A stretch of DNA of 64,000 nt from CAYNYI01 sp964401455 (GTDB taxonomy: Bacteria > Fibrobacterota > OXYB2-FULL-49-7 > CAYNYI01), in assembly GCA_964401455.1 (NCBI GenBank), contig CAYNYI010000002.1, forward strand, positions 1 through 64,000, given 5' to 3'. Under the pieces are notes generated by a model. It was not told the DNA's origin, did no database searches, and saw only the letters and a list, made by a program, of their open reading frames with translations. Numbering within the stretch: position 1 is the first letter of the stretch; every line of letters starts with the position of its first letter. The position numbers and the translations under genes were made by a program. This document shows, in pieces, positions 34,469 through 43,542 of this stretch.

Positions 34469-36534
34469 GGCAGGTCTATTCCTATAAGGGTCATATCGTC
34501 TTCAAATTGCTTGCTCTTCTGGTTCTGTTCTATCTTTGTTCTTACAAAAAAGACGGCTTCCTTTATTCCGCAGGAGCGGCTATCACGAAAACAGGAATAA
34601 AGATTATTTGTACCCCATATTTTCCCCTGTTCTTTTTCCTTGAATTCAAAAACACCATCGGTAAATAAAAAAATTCGGGAGCCTTTGCGGTATTCGATTG
34701 TTTTTTCCGAAAAGGTGTTTTCCGGGAAAACGCCCATTATGCTTCCCTTTGTCCGGAGTTCTTTTGTAGAACCGGTTTCCCTGTTCATTAGTATCGGGTA
34801 GCAGTGCCCGCCACGGGCCATGGTTAATTCCCCCAAAGAGGTGTTGATTTTTAAAACAGCGGCTGTGAAAAATTTTCCGGTCCCCTCAAAGTTAAAGTTA
34901 TTGCAAAAAGACTCGTTAACCAGGCCGAGAATTTCTGCGGGAGAGTCCGTTTTGGTAAAAGCTTCCTTGAAAAAAATATTCAAGGCGGGAGAGAGCATCG
35001 CCGAGGAGACTCCATGACCGGATATGTCATATATATAAAAATAGACAATATCATCATTTTTTCTGTATGTGTCAAAGATATCTCCCCCTATTTTGTCGCA
35101 TGTCAGAAAGAAAAATGCCGATTTAATTCCACTAAGCGAATCAAGTTGTGATGGTATTAATTTATTATGAATTTTTTTAGCCAGCGAAAGTTCTCTCTGC
35201 TGTGAATCAAAAAATCTTTCCTTTTCCCTCTCAAGCTCCCTTACTTTGGTAATTTCTTTTAAAGTAATAAGGAAGTGTTTCTCAGAGCGATAGATGGCTG
35301 GATATATTGATGCGCGGAATATCGCTGTGGGCTTGAATGTCAGCCGGCAGTCTTCATTGTAGCAGAAAGAGGGGCGCCCGGGCGGGGGAAGAGCGCTTTT
35401 AATACTGAACTCCGAGACAGCTACCGACCCGTCAAGTATCAGGCCGTGCTTAGTGAGATTATCAGAAGAAATCAGAGAAGTATCGGCATACTCGATAAGA
35501 GTTATTCCGTTTGCGGAGGTCCTGAAAAAATTACCGTATTTCTCGACCCGGAAAATAAATTCATCAGGAAGGGTAATGTCTTTTTCTTCAATTATTTTTA
35601 TACGCGCGTATTTTTTTATTTCAGTCTGAAGAAACCCCCCGTCTTCGCTCGGGTTGATTCCCGCGCTGTAGCCTGACCGGTCCGGCTGATAATTACCCGA
35701 TCCGCAAAAATAGACTTTAAAAAAGTAAGGACTACTTATCTTTTTTACTTTGAATGAGATGATGTAGTCTTTTTGAGAAAGGTCAATGTCTTTTTTGAGA
35801 GGGATATAAGTAAAAGGCAGCCGCTTATCAAGCGTGGTCAATTCATTACCTGAAAAGCTGAAATTACTACCTGGTTTTATTTTGAAAAGAAAGGAGCGGT
35901 CCGAAATCGGTATTTCGTCTTTGAAGTATGATTCATATTCGAGCCTGCTGTAGTTCTCGTAGTAGCAGATATTGTTTAAATATCTTTTAACAGTGTTGCC
36001 ATTGGCTCCGATTAATATTTTGCTGAAGTCTTCTCCACAATGATTTAATTCTCCCGCCTGGAGTTTGGAGTAAATATCCAGGCAGCTTCCGCGTGTTATT
36101 CCATTACGATCTATTATCAGAAAAATATCGTCGCTCATGGAGAAGTAATTATACTCATTAAAATTTTTAAAAGACATTATGTGGAGAATGAAACCGGAAT
36201 CGGCCATCATATAGGTTTCAATATGCGTGTTAATTCCGAAGTTTTGAAAATAAAAATATTCTTTCTTGCCTTCTGTATTTTTAATTTTCAAACGGCAGTC
36301 ACTGCGCCTTATTTCTTCTGCCATTTCCCGGGGGTCTTCAAATTTACGGATTTTATCCAGGAAAATAGACGTAATGTGTTTATCAATAACTTCTGTAGCC
36401 GGTAAATTGGTAAGGCGGGAATATGAGTTATTTATATGACTTATTGTGCCGTTTTTCCGGCAGGAAATAAATATTGAGCAGTCATGCTTTCTCGCCGTAT
36501 CAAATATTTTGAATAATTTCTCAGGATTCATCAT
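34465..36534 (-). CDS. PAS / jelly-roll-like / PP2C (SpoIIE-type) phosphatase 1
   Basis: A 689-residue soluble protein. An N-terminal PAS domain (~10-125) and a second PAS-like region (~130-200) precede a beta-rich insert (~225-380) with 'FRVEKYGNFFRTSANGITLI' and a D, then a closing 'GLILDGSVAVSEFSI', like concanavalin/DUF1080-type sugar folds. A PAS remnant and coiled coil lead to the SpoIIE/RsbU PP2C domain (from ~480: GGDIFD at 483-488, 'DISGHGVSSAM', 'ARGGHCYPIL', 'FTDGVFE'). It should dephosphorylate STAS proteins. It overlaps its sister gene upstream by 14 bases; its 3' end meets the helicase gene. Confidence 0.87.
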   Translation of the reverse strand: MMNPEKLFKIFDTARKHDCSIFISCRKNGTISHINNSYSRLTNLPATEVIDKHITSIFLDKIRKFEDPREMAEEIRRSDCRLKIKNTEGKKEYFYFQNFGINTHIETYMMADSGFILHIMSFKNFNEYNYFSMSDDIFLIIDRNGITRGSCLDIYSKLQAGELNHCGEDFSKILIGANGNTVKRYLNNICYYENYSRLEYESYFKDEIPISDRSFLFKIKPGSNFSFSGNELTTLDKRLPFTYIPLKKDIDLSQKDYIISFKVKKISSPYFFKVYFCGSGNYQPDRSGYSAGINPSEDGGFLQTEIKKYARIKIIEEKDITLPDEFIFRVEKYGNFFRTSANGITLIEYADTSLISSDNLTKHGLILDGSVAVSEFSIKSALPPPGRPSFCYNEDCRLTFKPTAIFRASIYPAIYRSEKHFLITLKEITKVRELEREKERFFDSQQRELSLAKKIHNKLIPSQLDSLSGIKSAFFFLTCDKIGGDIFDTYRKNDDIVYFYIYDISGHGVSSAMLSPALNIFFKEAFTKTDSPAEILGLVNESFCNNFNFEGTGKFFTAAVLKINTSLGELTMARGGHCYPILMNRETGSTKELRTKGSIMGVFPENTFSEKTIEYRKGSRIFLFTDGVFEFKEKEQGKIWGTNNLYSCFRDSRSCGIKEAVFFVRTKIEQNQKSKQFEDDMTLIGIDLP

Positions 36535-38692
36535 GAGGGACCCTGCTGAGAACTACTAAAGTACTGTCATCGTAACTATTTATCCCGGATTTATGAGGTT
36601 TTATAGTATTTCTGATATTTTCGATAAGAATATCAGCCTGTTTTATACCGTTTCCTGATATTAACTTGATTAAATTTTCCAATTTAAACGGGCAGGCGCC
36701 GTTTACTTTTATTTCCTCAATGCCGTCTGTATAAAGAAAAAGGCTGTCTCCATAACCGAATTTTCTTTCGATCACGGGAAAGCGGGAATTTCTAAAAAAT
36801 CCAATTATTGCGCCATCAGGTTTAATAACTTCGGGTGATGATGATTTGGAAGTCCGGTATAAGGGATAGCAGTGTCCCGCACGGCTTATTTTAAATGAGT
36901 TGGATTTCGTGTCAATTCTTGTGCAGACAGCGGTTGCAAAAAGATGGTGTTCATCGAAAGGAAAGGTATCCATGAATTTTTCGTTAACTTCCCGAAGTAC
37001 AGACTCAGGATCTTCCGGATTGTTTTTTACAGCCGACAGGAAAAAAGACTTGAGTGCTGTATTTATAAGCGCCGCAGGAATACCTTTGCCGCAGACGTCG
37101 AATATTATAAAATAAGAAGTGTGGTCATTCAAGGATACGGTGTCGAACAGGTCGCCGCCTATAGAGTTAGACGGTAAAAAGAAGTACTTGATGTCAACTC
37201 CGAGGATGTTTCCCAGCGCTTTATTTATGAAGCTTTTTTGGATTTTTTTTGCTACCTCGAGTTCGGCTTTTTGTTTTTCAAAGAAGGTTTCTTTTTCTTT
37301 TTCTATGCGCCTTACCTCGGAGATATTCTTAAGCACTACCATTAAAAAATTGTTTTTATTGGAATTTTCAAGTATAGTAGCGTGATAAATTAGAGAAGGG
37401 TTATTGATGAAACGGAGTTCGAAATTTTCAAGAAATTCCTCAGGTCTAAATTTCGCGGGACTTGTAAAAATCTCAATATCGGTGACTTCACAGTCCCCGA
37501 GGAGGCAGAAGCCAACGTTGTCTAATGTCTTGTCGGTTACGATATTAGTGTCAAGGTAATCAGAGTATTTTTTTCCGTCAATCGAAACACTTATATATGG
37601 TCCGGTTTTCTGAACACGGACCCTTCTGGGTTTGTCGAAGGATACTTTTCTATTTTGCCTGCTTCGGTATCTTGCGGCTTTTTTTATTTCTGTTATCGCC
37701 CGCATTGCTCTGCTTTCATATTCAATACCGCACAAAAAACCTCTCTGGTCCGGGAATTTTGATGTTTTTTGCTCCCTTGTTAAATCATATGACAGACCAA
37801 AAAGAAAAGCCTTCGCAATAAAGTCTTTTCCACCGCTTTTGATTGTGAAGTCTATTCTGATATTATTGTTGATTTGGTCGATCTTGTCCTTCATATATAT
37901 CCAGTTATATTTTTCTAAATATAGAATAGAGTCTTTATCAGGTCTGCATTCAAGGTTAATATTTCCATTGGGGAGAACAGTAATATTTTCAGGTTCCTCA
38001 TTCATCGCGTACCAATTGGAGCGATCATTAAGCCTTTTTTGAGAAAGCGGTATCCATTTGTCTTGGTTGGATGTATCTTCAGTTTCCCTGTACATACGGT
38101 TGTATTTTTTATATATGTTAAGAATATTTTTTTTTCCGGAAGTTATAAAATCCGAAATATTTTTATCAAAGAATAACCGGGCCGGAATTTTTATAAAATA
38201 CTCGAATGAGTGCGAGAATATTTTTATTCTACCTTCTCTGTCAATAAAAACGAAACAGTCATCCGTTACTTCCGAGGTAAGCAGGTCTTGATAGAGATAC
38301 CTGGAGAAAAATACAAAAAGGGAATAACCGCCTCCTGCTTCATATCTGAATAATTCTCCCGGGACGCATTGGAGATTGTTTTTTTTCGGAGTGCGTCCTT
38401 CTTTATTTTTTTTCAGATAAAATTTTGGTACATTTAGTTTCTTTCCGGTTCGTTGTTCCCTTTTGATTACAGCGATTGTTTTTTTTACGACGCTGCTATT
38501 ATGAAAAACGGATGATATATCTTTTCCCCGGAGGTCCTGCAGGGAAAATCCGGAACGGTAGTCATAGCTGCGGCTGGTTCTTATAATGGAGTCGTCAGGT
38601 TGGCATAGAAAATAAACAGACATATCTGTTTTGTGCTGATCAAAAATCTCAAAAACCTCGTCAGCACCAGATGGAAGCAGGGAACTTGTCAT
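36521..38692 (-). CDS. PAS / jelly-roll-like / PP2C (SpoIIE-type) phosphatase 2
   Basis: A 723-residue paralogue of the next gene, with the same domain order. The beta-rich insert (~236-412) contains 'GNINLECRPDKDSILYLEKY' and 'RVRVQKTGPYISVSIDGKKY', then 'DNVGFCLLGDCEVTDIEIF'. The PP2C domain has GGDLFD and 'DVCGKGIPAALI'. There is no signal or transmembrane segment. It begins 45 bases after pelG with no evident ribosome site, so it may be at the end of the pel operon or have its own promoter. Low sequence identity between the two phosphatases suggests an old duplication. Confidence 0.87.
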   Translation of the reverse strand: MTSSLLPSGADEVFEIFDQHKTDMSVYFLCQPDDSIIRTSRSYDYRSGFSLQDLRGKDISSVFHNSSVVKKTIAVIKREQRTGKKLNVPKFYLKKNKEGRTPKKNNLQCVPGELFRYEAGGGYSLFVFFSRYLYQDLLTSEVTDDCFVFIDREGRIKIFSHSFEYFIKIPARLFFDKNISDFITSGKKNILNIYKKYNRMYRETEDTSNQDKWIPLSQKRLNDRSNWYAMNEEPENITVLPNGNINLECRPDKDSILYLEKYNWIYMKDKIDQINNNIRIDFTIKSGGKDFIAKAFLFGLSYDLTREQKTSKFPDQRGFLCGIEYESRAMRAITEIKKAARYRSRQNRKVSFDKPRRVRVQKTGPYISVSIDGKKYSDYLDTNIVTDKTLDNVGFCLLGDCEVTDIEIFTSPAKFRPEEFLENFELRFINNPSLIYHATILENSNKNNFLMVVLKNISEVRRIEKEKETFFEKQKAELEVAKKIQKSFINKALGNILGVDIKYFFLPSNSIGGDLFDTVSLNDHTSYFIIFDVCGKGIPAALINTALKSFFLSAVKNNPEDPESVLREVNEKFMDTFPFDEHHLFATAVCTRIDTKSNSFKISRAGHCYPLYRTSKSSSPEVIKPDGAIIGFFRNSRFPVIERKFGYGDSLFLYTDGIEEIKVNGACPFKLENLIKLISGNGIKQADILIENIRNTIKPHKSGINSYDDSTLVVLSRVPHDES

Positions 38693-38737
38693 AAGGGAAA
38701 TATAATTAATATCGAAATAAAATTCAGTGATCTGGCT

Positions 38738-40129
38738 CTATAAAGGCCTTTTTCGGGAGATAACCGGCTGTTTCATAAAAGTTATATATTCTAGCTTTCG
38801 CATTTTTAAAGCAAAAAGAAGAAATGAAATAATAAGCGTTATAAATGCGGAGAAAAAATAGCCGTATCCGTAATAGCGGGGTCCGGCTTTAATGGAAACC
38901 ATAGTAAATAAAGCATTTGATATCAGAAATAATGCCGAGGTACCGAGGCACAGCTTTCTAAAATCAAAGTATAGAATTATTATTGAAAGAATAAGGAGGA
39001 GCGAATGGATAAATGCCGTGAGTGCTCCTATACGCAGAACCGGAAGCTGGTCCCAGTTCATTTTAAGTATTTTTATTATCAGCGGTGAAAAGATAATAAA
39101 CGCAGCTGTTACAGCTCCCTGCACCTTGAACAGTCTTTGAATGCTGAGGAATATACTTTCGGTCATAAGGTTTTTTTTCTCATTAATAATCCTGAGGGGA
39201 AGTCTGTTCTGTATAGCTCCGTAAAAATCTCTGTAATGATTGTAAAAAGAAGTTTCCACTCTTATAATAAAAAGAGAAAGTGCGGGAATAATTGAGAGAT
39301 AGGCCAGATACATAGGAGCGTCATATATCTTGGAATAAAAAAACGGGCCCTGCAGATTTGTACCTGTGCTTTCTGAAAACCAGAATATGAGCTTATCTAT
39401 CCAGATCGCAAGATTATAGAAAAGTCCTATGAAAATAAGTCTAGGATATTCAGTGAAATAATGGAAAAACTCTCTGTTCAGGTTCTTCCGTAGTTTGAAT
39501 TCGGAAAAAACCGCCTTTGACAGTAAAACAAGAATAAGTATCTGGCCGGATGCAAAACCTCCTATTAGCCCTGTTATACCGTAATGAATTCCGAAAAATA
39601 ATCCCGCAAAGGCCGAAAAGAAGGAGCCGGATGCGAAAGCCCTCAAAATGGACCGATAATTTCTGAGCGCGCTTAAGAAAATCATTGCCATCCATATATT
39701 ACACACCGCCGTATAGAGTATTGTTCCGGCAACTTTTGAAGAGAGATCAAGTCCGGTAAAGCTGTAAAAAATCCATGCCGTTATGCTTTGAGATATGGTT
39801 ACCGCCGCCGAACCGTAAATATATGTCGGCAGAACCGCATCATAGTCTCTGCTGAAAAAGCGGTCAGAAAGGTATCTTGTTATAACCATTTGAAGCGTCC
39901 CGGTAATTATGAGGGAAAAGGCAAAAGTATATACCAGTACGGTTCTGAAAAGAAAGCTGGTTTCGGACTGAAATCTTGTATAAGAGAAAAATCCGAGTAT
40001 TCCGACGGAAATTACGGTAAAAAGCCAGGGACCGGAAGAAACCGCGGCGGCGTACAAGTACGCTTTTAACGACCCGGAATATGTTCCGTCTCTGAGAATT
40101 TTCTGCAGTCTGAATCCTATTCCCGCCAA
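38738..40129 (-). CDS. pelG: Pel polysaccharide transporter PelG
   Basis: A 463-residue inner-membrane protein with about 12 hydrophobic helices. The N terminus 'MAGIGFRLQKILRDGTYSGS' is characteristic of PelG, a MATE/Wzx-like flippase thought to move Pel across the inner membrane with PelD, PelE and PelF. It begins with TTG directly after the pelF stop, so the two are coupled. Confidence 0.95.
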   Translation of the reverse strand: MAGIGFRLQKILRDGTYSGSLKAYLYAAAVSSGPWLFTVISVGILGFFSYTRFQSETSFLFRTVLVYTFAFSLIITGTLQMVITRYLSDRFFSRDYDAVLPTYIYGSAAVTISQSITAWIFYSFTGLDLSSKVAGTILYTAVCNIWMAMIFLSALRNYRSILRAFASGSFFSAFAGLFFGIHYGITGLIGGFASGQILILVLLSKAVFSEFKLRKNLNREFFHYFTEYPRLIFIGLFYNLAIWIDKLIFWFSESTGTNLQGPFFYSKIYDAPMYLAYLSIIPALSLFIIRVETSFYNHYRDFYGAIQNRLPLRIINEKKNLMTESIFLSIQRLFKVQGAVTAAFIIFSPLIIKILKMNWDQLPVLRIGALTAFIHSLLLILSIIILYFDFRKLCLGTSALFLISNALFTMVSIKAGPRYYGYGYFFSAFITLIISFLLFALKMRKLEYITFMKQPVISRKRPL

Positions 40130-41596
40130 CTAATTAATTCCTGAGATAAGGTTTTCATAGATTGAGTTATATCTGGCAAGAAGGTCCTGCTGATGATAGA
40201 ACCGTTCAACTCTCTGCCTCCCGTTCCTGCCCATTTCTTTCCGCTTTTCATCATCGAGAAGAATATCAATAACCGCATCGGCGGTCTCTTCCGGGGTGGC
40301 GACATTTACTACCATCCCCCCGGGTCCTAAAGTGTCATTTTCCCCTTCAAGCATTTCGCGGCATGCCCCGACATCTGTCGCAACTACCGGAACTCCGGCG
40401 GCATTAGCCTCAAGAATCACTATGGGCTGTGCTTCGCTTACCGAAGTCAATACGAGTATATCTATTTCCGGCATTATTTTAATAAGGTCTACAGTGCCGG
40501 TAAAAACTATTGTGTCTTCCAAAGCAAGCATATGGATGAGTTCAAGACATTCATTGTAGTATTCAGGTTCTTCATCTGTCGGTCCCATGATCATAAGCTG
40601 GCATTCAATCTTGTCTCTGATTATTGAAACCGAGCGTATAAGTGTCTTTATGTCTTTTATTGCCACAACCCGGCCGGCGAAACCGATTACTGGTACGGTT
40701 TCCGTGTTTTCTTTTTTCTTTTTATTCGAATGAATGAATTTCTCAAAGAAAATTCCATTAGGTATGATCTCACATTTCTCAGGAGGAGCTCCGTCTGAAA
40801 TCTGGGCGGCCATGTTTGAGGAACAAAGAGTAATAATTCTATTGCTCCTTTCATAAGCGAGCCTGCTCATTGCATAAAATGTTTTTTTCCACATTTCTTT
40901 GAAAAAATCGATGTTTTTAAATACCCTTTTTTCATTTCCTCCTGTTATCCATGATGCTTCTTCTATCTCCATATGACGTTCTCTTGTGTATATACCATGC
41001 TCTGTTATAATAAAAGGCCGGTTGTATCTGATAGAAGCCGCGGTTCCGGCCGCTCCGGCATAACCGGTTGAAACAGAATGATAAAGCCTTGCTTTCGGAA
41101 ATTTCATGTAAAACATCCTGAAAAAAGGCATCATAGTAAAACGCCATGTCCAGAAATAATCCAGAAACGATTCTTCGGAAGCTTCTTTGTTGTAATGTTT
41201 CAGCAGTATCTTCCAGGTTTTTTCCGAGAAAAAGATTTCTTCAAATGATGGTGATTTTTCCGAAAAAAAAAGTTCATTAAAAAGCGGCTCAAAGCGGCCT
41301 TCTCCGCTGTATATTGAATTAATGAGGACCTCAAAAGAAGACGGCCAGTTTCCGGACGATTTTTTAAAATCCGGTATGGAATCATAGTGATAGTCATGAA
41401 GAAAAACTTCATGAAACTGTTTTACATTGGCGGGCATCTTGTATTTAAACCCCCTTATTTCATCCCGTGAAGCTGATATATGAACTATTCCGAAAGTTGT
41501 GTCGGGCAGGTTTTGAATAAGCTGATTAACCCAGGAGGATACTCCGCCCGTAACATACGGATATGTGCCCTCAAGCATAAGGCATACGTCTACCAT
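40130..41596 (-). CDS. pelF: Pel glycosyltransferase PelF
   Basis: A 488-residue GT4-family (GT-B fold) cytosolic glycosyltransferase that polymerises Pel. The N terminus 'VDVCLMLEGTYPYVTGGVSS' and the C-terminal nucleotide-sugar block 'LTSVSEAQPIVILEANAAG' followed by 'PVVATDVGACREMLEG' are typical of PelF. Normal length. The start overlaps the HEAT gene stop (TAATG) and pelG follows at once. Confidence 0.96.
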   Translation of the reverse strand: MVDVCLMLEGTYPYVTGGVSSWVNQLIQNLPDTTFGIVHISASRDEIRGFKYKMPANVKQFHEVFLHDYHYDSIPDFKKSSGNWPSSFEVLINSIYSGEGRFEPLFNELFFSEKSPSFEEIFFSEKTWKILLKHYNKEASEESFLDYFWTWRFTMMPFFRMFYMKFPKARLYHSVSTGYAGAAGTAASIRYNRPFIITEHGIYTRERHMEIEEASWITGGNEKRVFKNIDFFKEMWKKTFYAMSRLAYERSNRIITLCSSNMAAQISDGAPPEKCEIIPNGIFFEKFIHSNKKKKENTETVPVIGFAGRVVAIKDIKTLIRSVSIIRDKIECQLMIMGPTDEEPEYYNECLELIHMLALEDTIVFTGTVDLIKIMPEIDILVLTSVSEAQPIVILEANAAGVPVVATDVGACREMLEGENDTLGPGGMVVNVATPEETADAVIDILLDDEKRKEMGRNGRQRVERFYHQQDLLARYNSIYENLISGIN

Positions 41597-43542
41597 TATT
41601 TCGCTCCCACCTTTACAAGGAGTGCTTTTCGGCAGTTTTCGGCGATTTCAGTATTAGCCTCATTAAGGAAAATACCCAGTATCTCTGAAAAACCTCCGGA
41701 GAAGTAAGAAAGACGTTCTGAGATAAGTTCTTTAGACTTTCTATCTGAACTGTTATAAACTCTCCTCAGGTTTTCCGGAATGACATTTCTTAGAGCTGCC
41801 TCAGGAATTCCGCATATAATTTCCGCTAAAGCTCCCGAATAGTTTGTATCATTGCCCGGAATTCTCGGAGAAGAAAGCAGATTGTTCAGTAAGTCGTAAT
41901 CAGATGAAATTATCAGCGTGTCTGCTATTATTTTGGAAAAATCAGAACTATAGTTTTTATAAATCATCTCAAAAAAGTGATTTGTCGCTTCCCTTGTTCT
42001 GTCTGTTTTAATAAATACCTTTATTAATTCCTTTACAAGTTCAGTTTGATTTTTGAGTGTTTTGAGGACATCTGTCCAGTTACTCCGGCATGACTGCGAA
42101 ACTGCTGTATGCAGAAGAGATTTTATCTCAGGACGTTTTTCATTGAAAGCAAGACGAAGGATTCTGGCCGGACAGAGAGAAGCTGTATCAATTGAGACTG
42201 TGTGCGCCGCGAGATGCCTGACTCCCGGGTTTTCAGACTCCAAGAGAGAATTGAGGCATTCAGTTATGTTTTTTGAAACGCCGTATTTTTTTATATAAGC
42301 CGGCAGAAAATACAGTGCTGTCTGTTTCTTCAGTGTGGATTGGTCATCATCTGATCGGAGCAGTTTTTCTATGAAGGGGCCACTGTTTGTATTCGTATTT
42401 GTGCAGATAAGTATAGAACAGGCCGGAGTAAATTCCGGTTCCTGTTCCATTAGTTTTGACGCGAATTCCGCAACTTTGTCTGATGTTATATTTTTAAGAG
42501 CTGTAAGAGCAGCCTCACGTATGCCGTATGTTTTCCCGTTGCGGGCAAGTTCAAATAGTATCTTTTGGTCTGCCGGTTTTGCCGATTCGCCCAAGAACCG
42601 TATTGCCGTAGCGACCGCGTCATTTTTACCTTTTTTAACGATTCTGAGTGCCGCTTTTCTTTTGTAATTGTCTTCTATGAATTCAAGCGAGCTCTCTGCC
42701 GGAAGGCTTATAGCCGGGAAGAACGTGTAGCAGGCTTCTTTCATTAAAAAATATGCGGCGGCGGATCTGTTGTCCGCTCTAAGAGCATTCAGTATCTGTG
42801 CTTTTACCTCTATGGATTTTTCTTTTTTGTAGGCTTTTATAAGTTTCCGGCCGATTCTTGATGAAAATCGTCTCGCGAGGGCCCAGACCGAAGCTCGTCT
42901 TATATCGGTGTAGCTGCTTTTGAGCATTTTGTAAAAGAAAGAGAGAGGAACTTTGAAGTCATCCCCGAGAACTCCCAAAGATATAACAAGACTAAAAAGA
43001 ACTTCTTTGTCGAGTCCGGATTCTTCAGAATAATCAAGAATAAAATTTACAGTTCTTATGTCTCTGTATATTCTGAAAATTTTTAATATTTCGGTTCGCA
43101 CTGAGGGTTGATCGGTTCTTTTAAAAAGATCCATAAGCGGAAAGATAAGGCTTGGCTCCTTTTTGCTTTTAAGCTGTTTTAAAACTTTCGGCAAGACTGT
43201 ATCGTCTGAAAGTGCTTCTGTAATAATTTGTTTTACGGCTTCAACAAGATTTTTCCATGAAAGCTTTGTCAAAGATCTGCTTATTTCATGCCGTATGTTC
43301 TGATCCCCTCGGGAATAAAAATACACATAAATAAATTTACGTTGACTTTCGGGAAAAGATGAGCTGGATCTTATTAGAAAAAGGCATGCAGCGATAGCTC
43401 GTTTTTTTAGAAAATAGTCCAATACAGGAGCCAGAATCTCAGGTGAAGGTTCACGTTTTATTATATTCAGCGCTTCCTGCCGGGTCTCCCAATGAGGGCT
43501 TTTAATGAGATCTATTAATTTTTGAGAAGAATTCTTATTCAT
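41596..43542 (-). CDS. HEAT-repeat protein embedded in the pel operon
   Basis: A 648-residue soluble protein made of tandem two-helix HEAT/ARM-type repeats, for example 'IRRASVWALARRFSSRIGRK' and 'YGIREAALTALKNITSD'. No signal peptide, transmembrane segment or enzymatic motif. Its ATG (43542) overlaps the pelE stop (ATGA) and its stop overlaps the pelF start (TAATG), so it is tightly tied to pel translation. It is not part of the classic pelABCDEFG set. A cytosolic scaffold between PelE and PelF is a reasonable inference. Confidence 0.85.
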   Translation of the reverse strand: MNKNSSQKLIDLIKSPHWETRQEALNIIKREPSPEILAPVLDYFLKKRAIAACLFLIRSSSSFPESQRKFIYVYFYSRGDQNIRHEISRSLTKLSWKNLVEAVKQIITEALSDDTVLPKVLKQLKSKKEPSLIFPLMDLFKRTDQPSVRTEILKIFRIYRDIRTVNFILDYSEESGLDKEVLFSLVISLGVLGDDFKVPLSFFYKMLKSSYTDIRRASVWALARRFSSRIGRKLIKAYKKEKSIEVKAQILNALRADNRSAAAYFLMKEACYTFFPAISLPAESSLEFIEDNYKRKAALRIVKKGKNDAVATAIRFLGESAKPADQKILFELARNGKTYGIREAALTALKNITSDKVAEFASKLMEQEPEFTPACSILICTNTNTNSGPFIEKLLRSDDDQSTLKKQTALYFLPAYIKKYGVSKNITECLNSLLESENPGVRHLAAHTVSIDTASLCPARILRLAFNEKRPEIKSLLHTAVSQSCRSNWTDVLKTLKNQTELVKELIKVFIKTDRTREATNHFFEMIYKNYSSDFSKIIADTLIISSDYDLLNNLLSSPRIPGNDTNYSGALAEIICGIPEAALRNVIPENLRRVYNSSDRKSKELISERLSYFSGGFSEILGIFLNEANTEIAENCRKALLVKVGAK

